Positions 5,044 to 11,780 of a stretch of 64,000 bases of DNA are shown one piece after another. The position numbers and the translations under genes are program-made. Under the pieces are notes generated by a model. That model did no database searches and was not told the DNA's origin. It was given only the letters and a program-made list of their open reading frames with translations. Each line of letters starts with the position of its first letter. The first letter of the stretch is position 1. The DNA comes from a virus, in the IMG/VR virus record IMGVR_UViG_3300044946_000048, positions 24,620-88,619 of that record; one strand, written 5' to 3'.

Positions 5044-5102
5044 GGCTGGTTCACCGTGTCGGTAGCTAACCTAATTTCCCGATTCGTACGTACTTTCCAG
5101 CC
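5044..5102 (-). ncRNA. Unassigned structured unit F in tRNA array
   Basis: About 59 bases closed by GGCTGG/CCAGCC, with the palindrome GTACGTAC inside. Neither T-loop nor ORF seen. Confidence 0.33.
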
Positions 5103-5115
5103 CGCACTCTAAACT

Positions 5116-5199
5116 TGGTCCGCCGCAAAGGATTTGAACCTTTACACCCGAAGGCGCTCGCTCTTGAGGCGAGTGCGTCTGCCGTTCCGCCAGCAGCGG
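5116..5199 (-). tRNA. tRNA-Leu(CAA)
   Basis: Class II; anticodon stem CTCGC/GCGAG with loop CTCAAGA; variable arm CGCCTTCGGGTGT; acceptor CCGCTGC/GCGGCGG; encoded CCA. Reads TTG. Confidence 0.93.
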
Positions 5200-5211
5200 A
5201 TAATATTTTAT

Positions 5212-5257
5212 GGAGCTTGTCGATGCTCCTGAACGAGGGCAGTTTTTATTCGTGCCC
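5212..5257 (-). other. Two hairpins between tRNA-Phe and tRNA-Leu
   Basis: GGGCA/TGCCC and GGAGC/GCTCC stems lie in this spacer, followed on the minus strand by an AT-rich stretch. Possibly processing or attenuation signals. Confidence 0.3.
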
Positions 5258-5267
5258 AGAGGAAACT

Positions 5268-5342
5268 TGGTCCTGAACCAGAGAGTCGAACTCCGTACGC
5301 CACCCTCTTCAGGGGTGCGCTCTACCGATGAGCTAGATCAGG
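5268..5342 (-). tRNA. tRNA-Phe(GAA)
   Basis: Anticodon stem CACCC/GGGTG with loop CTGAAGA; acceptor CCTGATC/GTTCAGG with one T-T mismatch; T-loop TTCGACT; encoded CCA. Confidence 0.92.
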
Positions 5343-5356
5343 ATAAACTTTTCAAA

Positions 5357-5453
5357 CAAGAGCGTAGTGCCTTAACCCGTTTGCTACGCCTTGTTCGCGC
5401 TGCATATAAGTTACTGCTCTGACTACTCACTGCATTCGGAGGGTTCCTCCGAA
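5357..5453 (-). other. Structured spacer (units G)
   Basis: Two strong stems and no gene: an interrupted 10-bp stem CAAG-GCGTAG/CTACGC-CTTG with one bulged base (5357-5393), and TTCGGAGG/CCTCCGAA with a 3-nt loop (5435-5453) right after tRNA-His. They could regulate read-through or processing after the first tRNA of the array. Confidence 0.4.
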
Positions 5454-5456
5454 ACT

Positions 5457-5532
5457 TGGGGTTGACGCTCGGACTCGAACCGAGACAGATTCCTTCACAG
5501 GGAGCCGTGCTAACCATTACACTACATCGACC
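5457..5532 (-). tRNA. tRNA-His(GTG), first tRNA of the array
   Basis: Anticodon loop CTGTGAA; extra G at -1 paired with C73 as required for tRNA-His; T-loop TTCGAGT; encoded CCA. The acceptor has one C-A mismatch. Confidence 0.92.
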
Positions 5533-5550
5533 ATTGAGCCCGACTTAATG

Positions 5551-5579
5551 ATTCTCTCACAACTTCGAAAACTTGTCAA
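5551..5579 (-). promoter_or_regulatory. Candidate promoter of the tRNA array
   Basis: Minus-strand TTGACA (5579-5574), 17-base spacer, GAGAAT (5556-5551). Transcription would start a few bases before tRNA-His. The -10 box is only a partial match. Confidence 0.4.
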
Positions 5580-5602
5580 GCACTATTTTTAACTTTCTTT
5601 AG
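5567..5602. repeat. Direct repeat, copy 1
   Basis: Roughly 35-base sequence beginning AAACTTGTCAAG, nearly identical to a copy at 5894-5928. It contains the TTGACA used above as a -35 box. Confidence 0.6.
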
Positions 5603-5660
5603 TCGGTTGTATAGATGCTTGGGCGACTCGTCGTTACTGTTACGATAACGATGCCCTTCA

Positions 5661-5879
5661 TTAGAGTTTCGCCAAAACTACCTTAACTCGGGTTGCTACT
5701 GCTGTGTATGCGGCCTTTGCATCGGCTGACAACTTACTGCCTACTGCACTGGCTTCAGCTTCGACGGCTGCTACTTCTGCCGCGACGGCTGTCTTAACCG
5801 TGCTTCCTGCCGTGTAGTGCTTGTAGACACCGTACCCGAAACCACCGACTGCTACTGCGGCTGCTAATTCTAAAATCAT
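5661..5879 (-). CDS. Small membrane-anchored alanine-rich protein
   Basis: 72 residues from ATG at 5879, preceded by AAGGAAGG. One transmembrane helix (about residues 3-20, LELAAAVAVGGFGYGV), then an Ala/Val-rich, probably coiled-coil segment. Earlier in-frame starts lack a ribosome-binding site. Function unknown. Confidence 0.7.
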   Translation of the reverse strand: MILELAAAVAVGGFGYGVYKHYTAGSTVKTAVAAEVAAVEAEASAVGSKLSADAKAAYTAVATRVKVVLAKL

Positions 5880-5893
5880 GATAACCTTCCTTT

Positions 5894-5928
5894 GGAAACT
5901 TGTCAAGTACTATTTTCAACTTTCTTAA
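5894..5928. repeat. Direct repeat, copy 2
   Basis: Second copy of the repeat at 5567-5602, with a few substitutions. It lies between two small genes and overlaps the stop of the upstream one. Confidence 0.6.
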
Positions 5929-6116
5929 GCCGGGCAGTCCGTCTTAGGAATCGTTAGCGGATGCTCCAAAACTTTACTTGAGTCCACTAGATGATCCCAA
6001 TTCGAACCAGCCTGGTCTTTCGCTGACTTCCGTACCGTTCCCTCGACGCACTCTGCTTCCTTTACTGTCTGCTTCGGAATAGGTGCTCGTCCTGGGTATC
6101 CTTCGTAATCACTCAT
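5925..6116 (-). CDS. Small hypothetical protein
   Basis: 63 residues starting MSDYEGYPGRAPIPK; hydrophilic and charged. The ATG at 6116 overlaps the end of the upstream gene by eight bases, and AAGGAA lies upstream. No recognised domain. Confidence 0.65.
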   Translation of the reverse strand: MSDYEGYPGRAPIPKQTVKEAECVEGTVRKSAKDQAGSNWDHLVDSSKVLEHPLTIPKTDCPA

Positions 6117-6630
6117 GGAACCATTTCCTTGTGTCAAAGCCTATCTGCTTAAAGGCTTCGATCACAGACTGCTTAAACTCTTCGAACTCTTCTCTAGAAA
6201 CAGGTCCTGCTCTCAATCCCTGCCGCTCTTCCTGTTCTGCTCTCAAGGTCTCGTAAAGTTCGTTAAGCTGCTCTTGAGGGCTCGTCTCAGGCTGTTTCAA
6301 ATCTGCTGGCATGTCCTCGAAGCAACAATGCGCCTGGGACAAAAGAATCTTCGCGACGTTTGCCGCGCTCGGAACCGCTACCACTGGCATTCCCGTCTTC
6401 TCGTTATACCCGAACATCGGATTCGTGACAACTGGTAAAGGATTGTTCATCACATCCGGATCGACCATCAACCCCTTCTCAGCAAGAGCCTTGGTTACTT
6501 CGGGATTCTGAGCAACTTCCTGAATTAGGGACAAACTCTTATCCAATACTTCCTCGGCGGCAACTTCGGCCTGCGTCTGAGCGAACGCCGGGGTTGGTGC
6601 TACCCGGTTGACAATCTTATACTCTGACAT
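6109..6630 (-). CDS. Hypothetical protein, acidic C-terminal half
   Basis: 173 residues, start at ATG 6630 with GGATTGAG upstream. The C-terminal third is rich in Glu and Gln and likely helical (EQLNELYETLRAEQEERQG). It contains CCFEDMP near residue 105. It is the first gene leftward of the divergent control region. I do not recognise it. Confidence 0.7.
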   Translation of the reverse strand: MSEYKIVNRVAPTPAFAQTQAEVAAEEVLDKSLSLIQEVAQNPEVTKALAEKGLMVDPDVMNNPLPVVTNPMFGYNEKTGMPVVAVPSAANVAKILLSQAHCCFEDMPADLKQPETSPQEQLNELYETLRAEQEERQGLRAGPVSREEFEEFKQSVIEAFKQIGFDTRKWFHE

Positions 6631-6877
6631 GTCTCAATCCGATACGTCTCACTGAGAATCCAGCGGGAGGCGTGAGACGGCCTCATGAGACAAAATGCTG
6701 GTCTCAGACCCGATAATCTGCTAAGTCCTTTGTTTTCAACAACATAATATCAGAGTACCTGATACGTGTATGCTTCGCAATCGAAAGCCCGGTCGCGGAC
6801 CCGCCTGGGGGCGACCTGCCCCCGCCAAGTTACTGAAAAGAATGCTTTTAGCGTTAGCATCCCCGTAACTTCAACTT

Positions 6878-7007
6878 TTTCAATCACTTAACTTAAACTC
6901 TTTCGTTTCAATCACTTGGGTTTTCAAGAGCAATTCGCTGGCCATTTCAGCCTTGTTGCAAACTCGTTGCAAAGATTGCCTAACTTGTTTGCTTTCAATC
7001 ACTTAGG
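6878..7007. repeat. Three TTTCAATCACTT repeats
   Basis: TTTCAATCACTTA (6878), TTTCAATCACTTGGG (6906) and TTTCAATCACTTAGG (6993). Spacing is irregular. They could be protein-binding sites or promoter elements read leftward. Confidence 0.55.
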
Positions 7008-7317
7008 ATTTCTGCGTATAGTAAGTAACTATACGCGGTTCAGGCGCACGAACCACTATTTCAGGCTGCAAATCGTCTAAACCCTTTGTTTTCAACGAAA
7101 ATCGTTGTTTTTATTTCTGTTTTGACAGAAATGACTGAAATTTCTGTAATAATTGTTGGCACGCTGATTGCCGGACGCCCCGATGAGACGACCTCTGTCT
7201 CACCATTTTGTAAGTCGTTGAAACCATTAGTCTCAATCGCTAATCTCAATCTGAGACAATCTCATGCGAATTCGACCTCGGTCAAAAATGACATTCGGGC
7301 GCTATACACTAGCCTGT

Positions 7318-7346
7318 CATAAGATGCGTGTATACCCTCGCCATTT
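7318..7346 (-). promoter_or_regulatory. Leftward copy of the GCGAGGGTATA motif
   Basis: Reads ATGGCGAGGGTATACACGCA then TCTTATG on the minus strand, matching three rightward copies (13273, 13814, 37217). Probably a phage-specific promoter or activator site for the leftward block. Confidence 0.45.
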
Positions 7347-7644
7347 ATCAATCCAAAGCGTTCGAGGTGTTGCCATGGCAACATCAGGTCCCTTATATAA
7401 TGTACTAAGTGATGTAACATGACTCCGAGCCACGGCAACATCGAAGCGTTGACGTTGCGTTGACGCGGGATTATCACCAAAACTCCGTGTACGTACACGG
7501 CAACACGAGTGACATTAGACGTGTACGTACTACCTATATCCATCGATATAAAGGAATTAAAACCTCATGTCAACACAACGTCAACTATCACGTCAACAGC
7601 CTAGTTTTCTAAATCGCTGCTCATACGTTATAAGCAGAAATGTG

Positions 7645-7672
7645 TTGACACGGAGCGTTGACGCGATATAAT
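7645..7672 (+). promoter_or_regulatory. Consensus sigma-70-type promoter
   Basis: TTGACA (7645-7650), 16-base spacer, TATAAT (7667-7672). The spacer contains a GTTGAC box, a possible operator. It drives the GIY-YIG gene and the small-gene train. Confidence 0.8.
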
Positions 7673-7693
7673 ACCTCAGGTCAGAGGAGACTT

Positions 7694-8029
7694 ATGAATA
7701 CATTCGAACTAACTAGAGAACAGCTTGAGCGACCAGGAGCATACATATTTTGGCTTGGAACAGTCTGCCAATATGTAGGTCAGGGAAAGAACTGCATTTC
7801 TCGGGCAACAGGATCAGGGCATCATGTGAAGCAAGTTCCAGGCTTCACATATGATAGAATCGAGTTTCGTTTTACCGAGACAAGGGAGAAAGCATTGGAG
7901 TTAGAAACAGAGCTAATTCAAATGCTAAGTCCTGTGTTTAATAAGACTTATCACCCACCTGGATTCGCAACGCCATTGTGGAGCAGGCAACATGGTGTGA
8001 AAGTACCAAAATACATTGAGAAGCAGTAG
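7694..8029 (+). CDS. GIY-YIG endonuclease-like protein
   Basis: 111 residues from ATG 7694 with GAGGAG upstream. Residues about 16-35 read GAYIFWLGTVCQYVGQGKN, a recognisable GIY-YIG core (GxY ... YVGxGxN), followed by RAT and a later Glu-rich helix (ALELETELIQ) with the expected acidic residue. Free-standing GIY-YIG proteins in phages are mostly homing or nicking endonucleases. It is the first gene after the divergent promoter. Confidence 0.75.
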   Translation: MNTFELTREQLERPGAYIFWLGTVCQYVGQGKNCISRATGSGHHVKQVPGFTYDRIEFRFTETREKALELETELIQMLSPVFNKTYHPPGFATPLWSRQHGVKVPKYIEKQ

Positions 8030-8054
8030 TACCAAAGTTTAGCCTGAAGTACTA

Positions 8055-8083
8055 TTGCACTCAAACTCGACTTCAGGTATTAT
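8055..8083 (+). promoter_or_regulatory. Promoter for the gene at 8093
   Basis: TTGCAC (8055-8060), 17-base spacer, TATTAT (8078-8083). The surrounding sequence, GAAGTACTATTG and ACTCGACTTCAGGTATTATG, is repeated at 9161-9198. The start would fall about three bases before the ATG, so the transcript may be nearly leaderless. Confidence 0.65.
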
Positions 8084-8092
8084 GTTCATATC

Positions 8093-8269
8093 ATGAAAGA
8101 CCAAACAAACACCGAGCGCATCATCACCCCGATTCGCATCCTAACCCAGGCTGAAGTTGATGCCTTGCTCCTCGACGCCAAGGCTAATGACTTTGACAGC
8201 GACGAAGACCGATATTCCACATCCGACCTAGCACGCTACCGGGCAATCGAAGCCAGAAAGTGCGTATAG
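8093..8269 (+). CDS. Small acidic hypothetical protein
   Basis: 58 residues (MKDQTNTERIITPIRILTQ...). No ribosome-binding site; the start lies just after a good -10 box, which fits leaderless translation. Contains an acidic NDFDSDEDRYS segment. Unknown function. Confidence 0.55.
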   Translation: MKDQTNTERIITPIRILTQAEVDALLLDAKANDFDSDEDRYSTSDLARYRAIEARKCV

Positions 8270-8280
8270 TAATTATACTC

Positions 8281-8321
8281 GATTATACGTTAAGGATACG
8301 TTAAGGATACGTTAAGGATAC
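8281..8321 (+). repeat. Tandem repeat GATACGTTAAG
   Basis: Three head-to-tail copies of an 11-base unit GGATACGTTAA (first one imperfect) between two small genes. May be protein-binding sites. Confidence 0.7.
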
Positions 8322-8325
8322 TCTA

Positions 8326-8421
8326 ATGGACACTAGACACGGTCTCAGGAATCTGATAATCTTAGTTGCGTTCAAGCTTCTAATGACTGCATGCCTGCTC
8401 AGGCAGAAAGGTTGGCTATAA
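8326..8421 (+). CDS. 31-residue hydrophobic peptide
   Basis: MDTRHGLRNLIILVAFKLL then a Cys and a short basic end; one hydrophobic helix. Its TAA overlaps the ATG of the next gene (TAATG). Coupled to the following membrane peptide. Confidence 0.45.
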   Translation: MDTRHGLRNLIILVAFKLLMTACLLRQKGWL

Positions 8422-8558
8422 TGGACATCTTGATGCACTTCGTTGCTTGGTTCACGGTCCTCGCTGGACTTGTGAGGTACACAGAGCGTAAGATGCGAGT
8501 AATCCTAGTCGTGCTATACCTCATAGGGTCATTCATTGCCTACAGCGGTGGACTTTGA
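8421..8558 (+). CDS. Small two-helix membrane protein
   Basis: 45 residues; hydrophobic segments about 3-18 and 27-42, separated by a basic loop (RYTERKMR). Start overlaps the upstream stop. Unknown role. Confidence 0.55.
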   Translation: MDILMHFVAWFTVLAGLVRYTERKMRVILVVLYLIGSFIAYSGGL

Positions 8559-8779
8559 GACTTTGGACCATTCGTGCTTGGATACGAGACGTAAAGCGAG
8601 ACTGCGTGTATGCAGCCGAATGTAAGTTCATATCAGACGCTGAGACCGTCGAAGAGGCATATCAGGCAGCCTATAGCTATGGATTCGCCTGTCTGCGTAA
8701 GCTCCACGACAAGGATATCGTCGCGAATGCTCAATTAAGTGTCAGACTGTCATCCGTATTGATTCAAAAGGGAGAATAA
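8555..8779 (+). CDS. Small hypothetical protein, TTG start
   Basis: 74 residues; the TTG at 8555 overlaps the upstream TGA (TTGA). Soluble, with an alternating helix pattern (DAETVEEAYQAAYSYGFACLRKL). Unknown function. Confidence 0.55.
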   Translation: MRLWTIRAWIRDVKRDCVYAAECKFISDAETVEEAYQAAYSYGFACLRKLHDKDIVANAQLSVRLSSVLIQKGE

Positions 8780-8780
8780 A

Positions 8781-8981
8781 ATGAACATTCTACGTATATC
8801 GATTATCGCACTCTTCATCATCGCATTCTATTTCGTTGTGATTGCAGTTCCGAGCGGCGTGTCACGCAAGCCAGAGCCCGTATATTCCAAGGGCAAATGG
8901 TATTGTCCGGCAGGCTATCAGGTGACAGCAGGCGAGAACGATTTAGTCCAAGGCAAGGACTTTACGCAATGTTCAAAGTAA
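8781..8981 (+). CDS. Small membrane-anchored or exported protein
   Basis: 66 residues with ribosome-binding site GGGAG. N-terminal transmembrane or signal helix (residues 3-24), then a short domain with two cysteines (YCPAGYQ ... FTQCSK) that could form a disulphide outside the membrane. Confidence 0.65.
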   Translation: MNILRISIIALFIIAFYFVVIAVPSGVSRKPEPVYSKGKWYCPAGYQVTAGENDLVQGKDFTQCSK

Positions 8982-9139
8982 AAGCGCCGTTTACTATCAA
9001 ATGGGAATACGGACCTCATAGGCCGTGCAAAGCATTGAGGCCTTATAAGCTATTCAATTGGTGCGTGCTAGGCTTTCTGTTCGATGCTGCGGGCAATGTG
9101 ATTAAGAGCTATATTTGGTGGAAAGGTGAAGTACATTAG
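8969..9139 (+). CDS. Small basic hypothetical protein
   Basis: 56 residues starting MFKVKAPFTIKWEYG, with aromatic and basic residues. Overlaps the previous gene end by 13 bases. Unknown. Confidence 0.5.
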   Translation: MFKVKAPFTIKWEYGPHRPCKALRPYKLFNWCVLGFLFDAAGNVIKSYIWWKGEVH

Positions 9140-9168
9140 TACTAGTCAAAAATGAACCGGAAGTACTA

Positions 9169-9197
9169 TTGGTTTTAAACTCGACTTCAGGTATTAT
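9169..9197 (+). promoter_or_regulatory. Promoter for the DUF932-like gene
   Basis: TTGGTT (9169-9174), 17-base spacer, TATTAT (9192-9197), in a sequence block shared with 8050-8084. Followed by a leader with a GCCCC-TAA-GGGGC hairpin (9216-9228). Confidence 0.55.
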
Positions 9198-9244
9198 GAG
9201 TACATCAAATCAAGAGCCCCTAAGGGGCAGAAAAGAGAAACAAA

Positions 9245-9749
9245 ATGAATCGCAAGCACGAACCCATGAGCAACGAAGCAATTCAACAGATTGCCCCATC
9301 GGCGTTCGCTGGACAGGCGCACGATACCCGTTCAGAGCGTTATTCCTTCGTGCCAACGTCCGTGATTATCGATGGCATGCGGGAACACGGTTTCGTCCCC
9401 GTATATGCCTCGCAGTCTATTTCCCGCGTCCCTGGCAAGCAGTATTTCACCAAGCATCAAATCCGCTTCCAGGCTATCAATAACCCTGTGATGAACCTAG
9501 GCGACGTTACAGCCGAAGTCATCCTGACGAATTCCATGGATGGCACGAGTCGCTATGAATTGTCCTGCGAATCGCGTACAAGAGAACACCCTGCAAGGCG
9601 GCTTCCGCTATAAGACGGAGACTGTCCCAGGCGATGCGAGCACGACACGCCGTGCACGTACTCGTGAAGTCAAGGGCATCGATCAATCCACGAAACTCAA
9701 CCGTGCGCTGTTCTCTCTCGCACAGAAAATGGCGGAACTGAAGAGGTAA
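9245..9749 (+). pseudogene. DUF932-like gene broken by a frame change
   Basis: The first frame (9245-9613) reads like the N-terminus of the phage/plasmid DUF932 family: YSFVPTSVIIDGMREHGFVP, then GKQYFTKHQIRF, then AEVILTNSMDGTSRYEL. After that the frame turns into low-quality sequence and stops at 9613. Another frame that overlaps it (open to 9749) continues with ARTREVKGIDQSTKLNRALF, typical of the family's C-terminal part. The protein is also much shorter than usual. So this is an internal deletion with a frameshift, or less likely programmed frameshifting. Confidence 0.55.
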
Positions 9750-9819
9750 CTGCCAGAGGCTCTATCAAGGGCTCGTGCTAGCACAGACGAGCCCTTCAAT
9801 AGACTCTCAGGAGAAAACG

Positions 9820-10071
9820 ATGTACATTATATTCCATAACTCGACACGCGGCGGGCTGTACACAATCAGGCTTCAAATGACAGGTGACAGCGACCCGTTT
9901 CCGGGCTCGTTCTCGATTGTCGAGACGAAGTACGGACGGGAAACGAGTTATGCAAACCTCGGACAGAAGCCCGCATGCGATGCCGTGAACGAATACAATA
10001 AGCGCATCGATGATTATGCCAAGTACGACGGTATTTTCTTCGTCAAGAAATTAATAACGAATACAATCTAA
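9820..10071 (+). CDS. Small hypothetical protein
   Basis: 83 residues from ATG 9820, with AGGAGA upstream. Beta-rich N-terminus (MYIIFHNSTRGGLYTIRLQM). No family recognised. Confidence 0.6.
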   Translation: MYIIFHNSTRGGLYTIRLQMTGDSDPFPGSFSIVETKYGRETSYANLGQKPACDAVNEYNKRIDDYAKYDGIFFVKKLITNTI

Positions 10072-10083
10072 GCGGAGGATATG

Positions 10084-10275
10084 ATGGCAAAGCCACACGG
10101 CAAGGTATTACTAGGCAAGGAAGGCGGACGAGACACGCAGCACTGGTACAATTTTATTGAGAGCAAGCGTGCCATCCTTCGCAGCAAGCGATGGGACGGC
10201 GGATGCCCGCAATCTAGGCCAGGCGTTAGCTACACGATAGCGAAGTCTACTCTACTAGAGGAGAAAAAGCCATGA
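10084..10275 (+). CDS. Small basic hypothetical protein
   Basis: 63 residues; GGAGG five bases before the second of two adjacent ATGs (10081 and 10084). Basic, no domain seen. Confidence 0.55.
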   Translation: MAKPHGKVLLGKEGGRDTQHWYNFIESKRAILRSKRWDGGCPQSRPGVSYTIAKSTLLEEKKP

Positions 10276-10370
10276 GCGATACTCAGGTATTGCTCGCCGT
10301 CATCGCCGGGCTCTTATCAATAATTATCTGGAAGCTGTCTCAAATCCACGAGACCTTGAGGACGCCATGA
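10272..10370 (+). CDS. 32-residue membrane peptide
   Basis: MSDTQVLLAVIAGLLSIIIW followed by KLSQIHETLRTP: one transmembrane helix. ATG overlaps the upstream TGA; its own TGA overlaps the next ATG. Confidence 0.55.
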   Translation: MSDTQVLLAVIAGLLSIIIWKLSQIHETLRTP

Positions 10371-10543
10371 CAGGCGCACAGATTAAGGCTCTAGCCTTTA
10401 CTCGTGAGAAGCGAGTCAATCAGACGAGTCCTGCAACACGCCTCAAGGTCGCTCGAAAGAATGCCAGGCTCAAGCTACGTGCGATTGAAAAGCGATTCGT
10501 GCTCAGGCAGAAGAGCCGCACGTATACAGCGAGGGTACAGTGA
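10367..10543 (+). CDS. Small very basic protein
   Basis: 58 residues, about one third Lys/Arg, mostly helical. ATGA overlap upstream and GTGA overlap downstream. The charge suggests nucleic-acid binding; inference only. Confidence 0.5.
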   Translation: MTGAQIKALAFTREKRVNQTSPATRLKVARKNARLKLRAIEKRFVLRQKSRTYTARVQ

Positions 10544-10701
10544 AGAGATTCGACAAGGCAATAGAAGCACGTAGACGGGCTCGCAACGAAGCACAGAAGC
10601 CCAATGCCGTGCGAGTTATCCCGGATAAGCGTATGAGGCCACCTAAGCATAGAAAGCCTCTACACGAGCCCATTCCGGATGCCACAGGGTACCCGTACTA
10701 A
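10540..10701 (+). CDS. Small basic protein, GTG start
   Basis: 53 residues, Arg/Lys/Pro-rich (RRRARNEAQKP, MRPPKHRKPL). Overlaps the previous gene as GTGA. Unknown. Confidence 0.45.
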   Translation: MKRFDKAIEARRRARNEAQKPNAVRVIPDKRMRPPKHRKPLHEPIPDATGYPY

Positions 10702-10739
10702 AGTACCATTGCGTTTCTTTGGGCTATATGAGAGCATGA

Positions 10740-10908
10740 GTTTGCAACTGAAGAGGCATGATTCTCGACAAATGCAACCGCTGACCCACGGGATACAAAA
10801 TGCCGCAGACACGGCAGAGGGTCACCTTAGTTAGATGTTCTCAGGGCGTACCGGACCAGAGCCGTAAACAGTCGGTCAAATGTCGCAGGCGCGGGAAGAA
10901 CATCTAAC
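10740..10908 (+). ncRNA. Highly structured leader or small RNA
   Basis: No ORF. A hairpin TGACCC/GGGTCA encloses an inner TGCCG/CGGCA hairpin. Next, a perfect 12-bp inverted repeat GTTAGATGTTCT/AGAACATCTAAC (10830-10841 and 10897-10908) encloses a branched region with GACC/GGTC. The last stem runs into the AACGGAGG ribosome-binding site of the gene at 10919, so it could control that gene, or the segment could be a separate small RNA. No known riboswitch recognised. Confidence 0.5.
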
Positions 10909-10918
10909 GGAGGTTATT

Positions 10919-11083
10919 ATGTACCACATTGTATGGCGGGAAACAAACGGTCGCATCATACACGTCGGGCTCACGGAATACACCAAGGCATCCGATGCCG
11001 ACGAAGCGGCCCGCACCTTGTACGCTTGTCGCAATGTGAATTGCCTTATCACGGTGGAATTATTCCTATGGGAAATGACATGA
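10919..11083 (+). CDS. Small hypothetical protein under a structured leader
   Basis: 54 residues (MYHIVWRETNGRIIHVGLTEY...). GGAGG precedes the ATG; the 12-bp inverted repeat abuts it. Unknown function. Confidence 0.6.
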   Translation: MYHIVWRETNGRIIHVGLTEYTKASDADEAARTLYACRNVNCLITVELFLWEMT

Positions 11084-11325
11084 CACTAGAGCAGGCATTA
11101 GCCGAGCATTTGAGTGTAACGTTCTTCAGCATCACCACGCAAGAGCCTCTCAGGCTCCAACATATAGCACTGGCACAAGCGAACGGCTGCACCGTGCATG
11201 AGTTTACAGAGACCTTTGCGTGTGAATGCGCATTGAACGTCTTAGCTATCGGGCCACGCAAGAATGAAGGCCGTATTGCTAATGCCATGAAGGAACTGAA
11301 GGGACTGAAGGGACTGAAAGGGTAA
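11080..11325 (+). CDS. Small hypothetical protein with C-terminal repeat
   Basis: 81 residues; ATGA overlap with the gene before. Cys residues near the middle (FACECALNV). The end is a 9-base tandem repeat (CTGAAGGGA) giving KELKGLKGLKG. Confidence 0.55.
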   Translation: MTLEQALAEHLSVTFFSITTQEPLRLQHIALAQANGCTVHEFTETFACECALNVLAIGPRKNEGRIANAMKELKGLKGLKG

Positions 11326-11328
11326 ACC

Positions 11329-11451
11329 TTGATCCTTATCATCCTAGTGCCTGTTATCCTAGGCACACTGTGCATACTTGATTTTATCTTTCATCCATAC
11401 GCGCCACGGAGGAATGATGCCGAAAGACAAAAGCCTCAAACCAGAGACTGA
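11329..11451 (+). CDS. 40-residue membrane peptide, TTG start
   Basis: Hydrophobic N-terminus (ILIILVPVILGTLCILDFIF) and a charged tail. AAAGGG lies upstream of the TTG at 11329. Overlaps the next gene. Confidence 0.4.
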   Translation: MILIILVPVILGTLCILDFIFHPYAPRRNDAERQKPQTRD

Positions 11452-11626
11452 TCACGACGGGAATCTGATTGACCCATGTCACTTCTTTGGTATGAAAGGA
11501 TTCGAGGATTGCCTAGAAGGGCTCGCATGGTATGCCCGTCGAGAGAACAGTGGCACTAAACAATATTTTGATGCGTGTTACAACTGTGCGAGGAAACCGT
11601 ACCCTGAGAAAAATCTCGAAAACTAA
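11417..11626 (+). CDS. Small cysteine/histidine-containing protein
   Basis: 69 residues; GGAGG upstream of an ATGATG pair, second ATG preferred. Cys/His spacing (DPCHFFGMKGFEDC, then DACYNCARK) suggests metal binding. Unknown family. Confidence 0.6.
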   Translation: MPKDKSLKPETDHDGNLIDPCHFFGMKGFEDCLEGLAWYARRENSGTKQYFDACYNCARKPYPEKNLEN

Positions 11627-11780
11627 AATCAGATTTCGCATAATACCTTATAGTTTTCGGGGTAAAATTTTATCGGATCGATTTCTCCCAGGCCAGCTTC
11701 CCGAAGTATTCGATTTTTCTCCTCCGGGAAAGGACAAAAGTTTTCGTTAGCGGATAGTTAACGAAAGGATAGGTGAAAAG

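Larger units (their letters stand above)
6631..7693. promoter_or_regulatory. Gene-free divergent control region
   Basis: About 1.06 kb with no convincing gene on either strand, between the leftward and rightward blocks. It holds three copies of TTTCAATCACTT (6878, 6906, 6993), two of CCTTTGTTTTCAAC (near 6727 and 7081), a cluster of GTTGAC/GTCAAC boxes (7446-7660), the palindrome GTGTACGTACAC (7487-7498) with a partial copy at 7521, a leftward copy of the GCGAGGGTATA motif, and a rightward consensus promoter at 7645. Confidence 0.65.

Noticed and set aside
7262-7543. Leftward 93-codon frame in the control region
   Set aside because: Covers palindromes and a promoter-like motif, no ribosome-binding site, non-protein-like composition.
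8281-8321. CRISPR-like repeats
   Set aside because: The 11-base units are directly adjacent with no spacers. No CRISPR array or cas gene was seen in the window.
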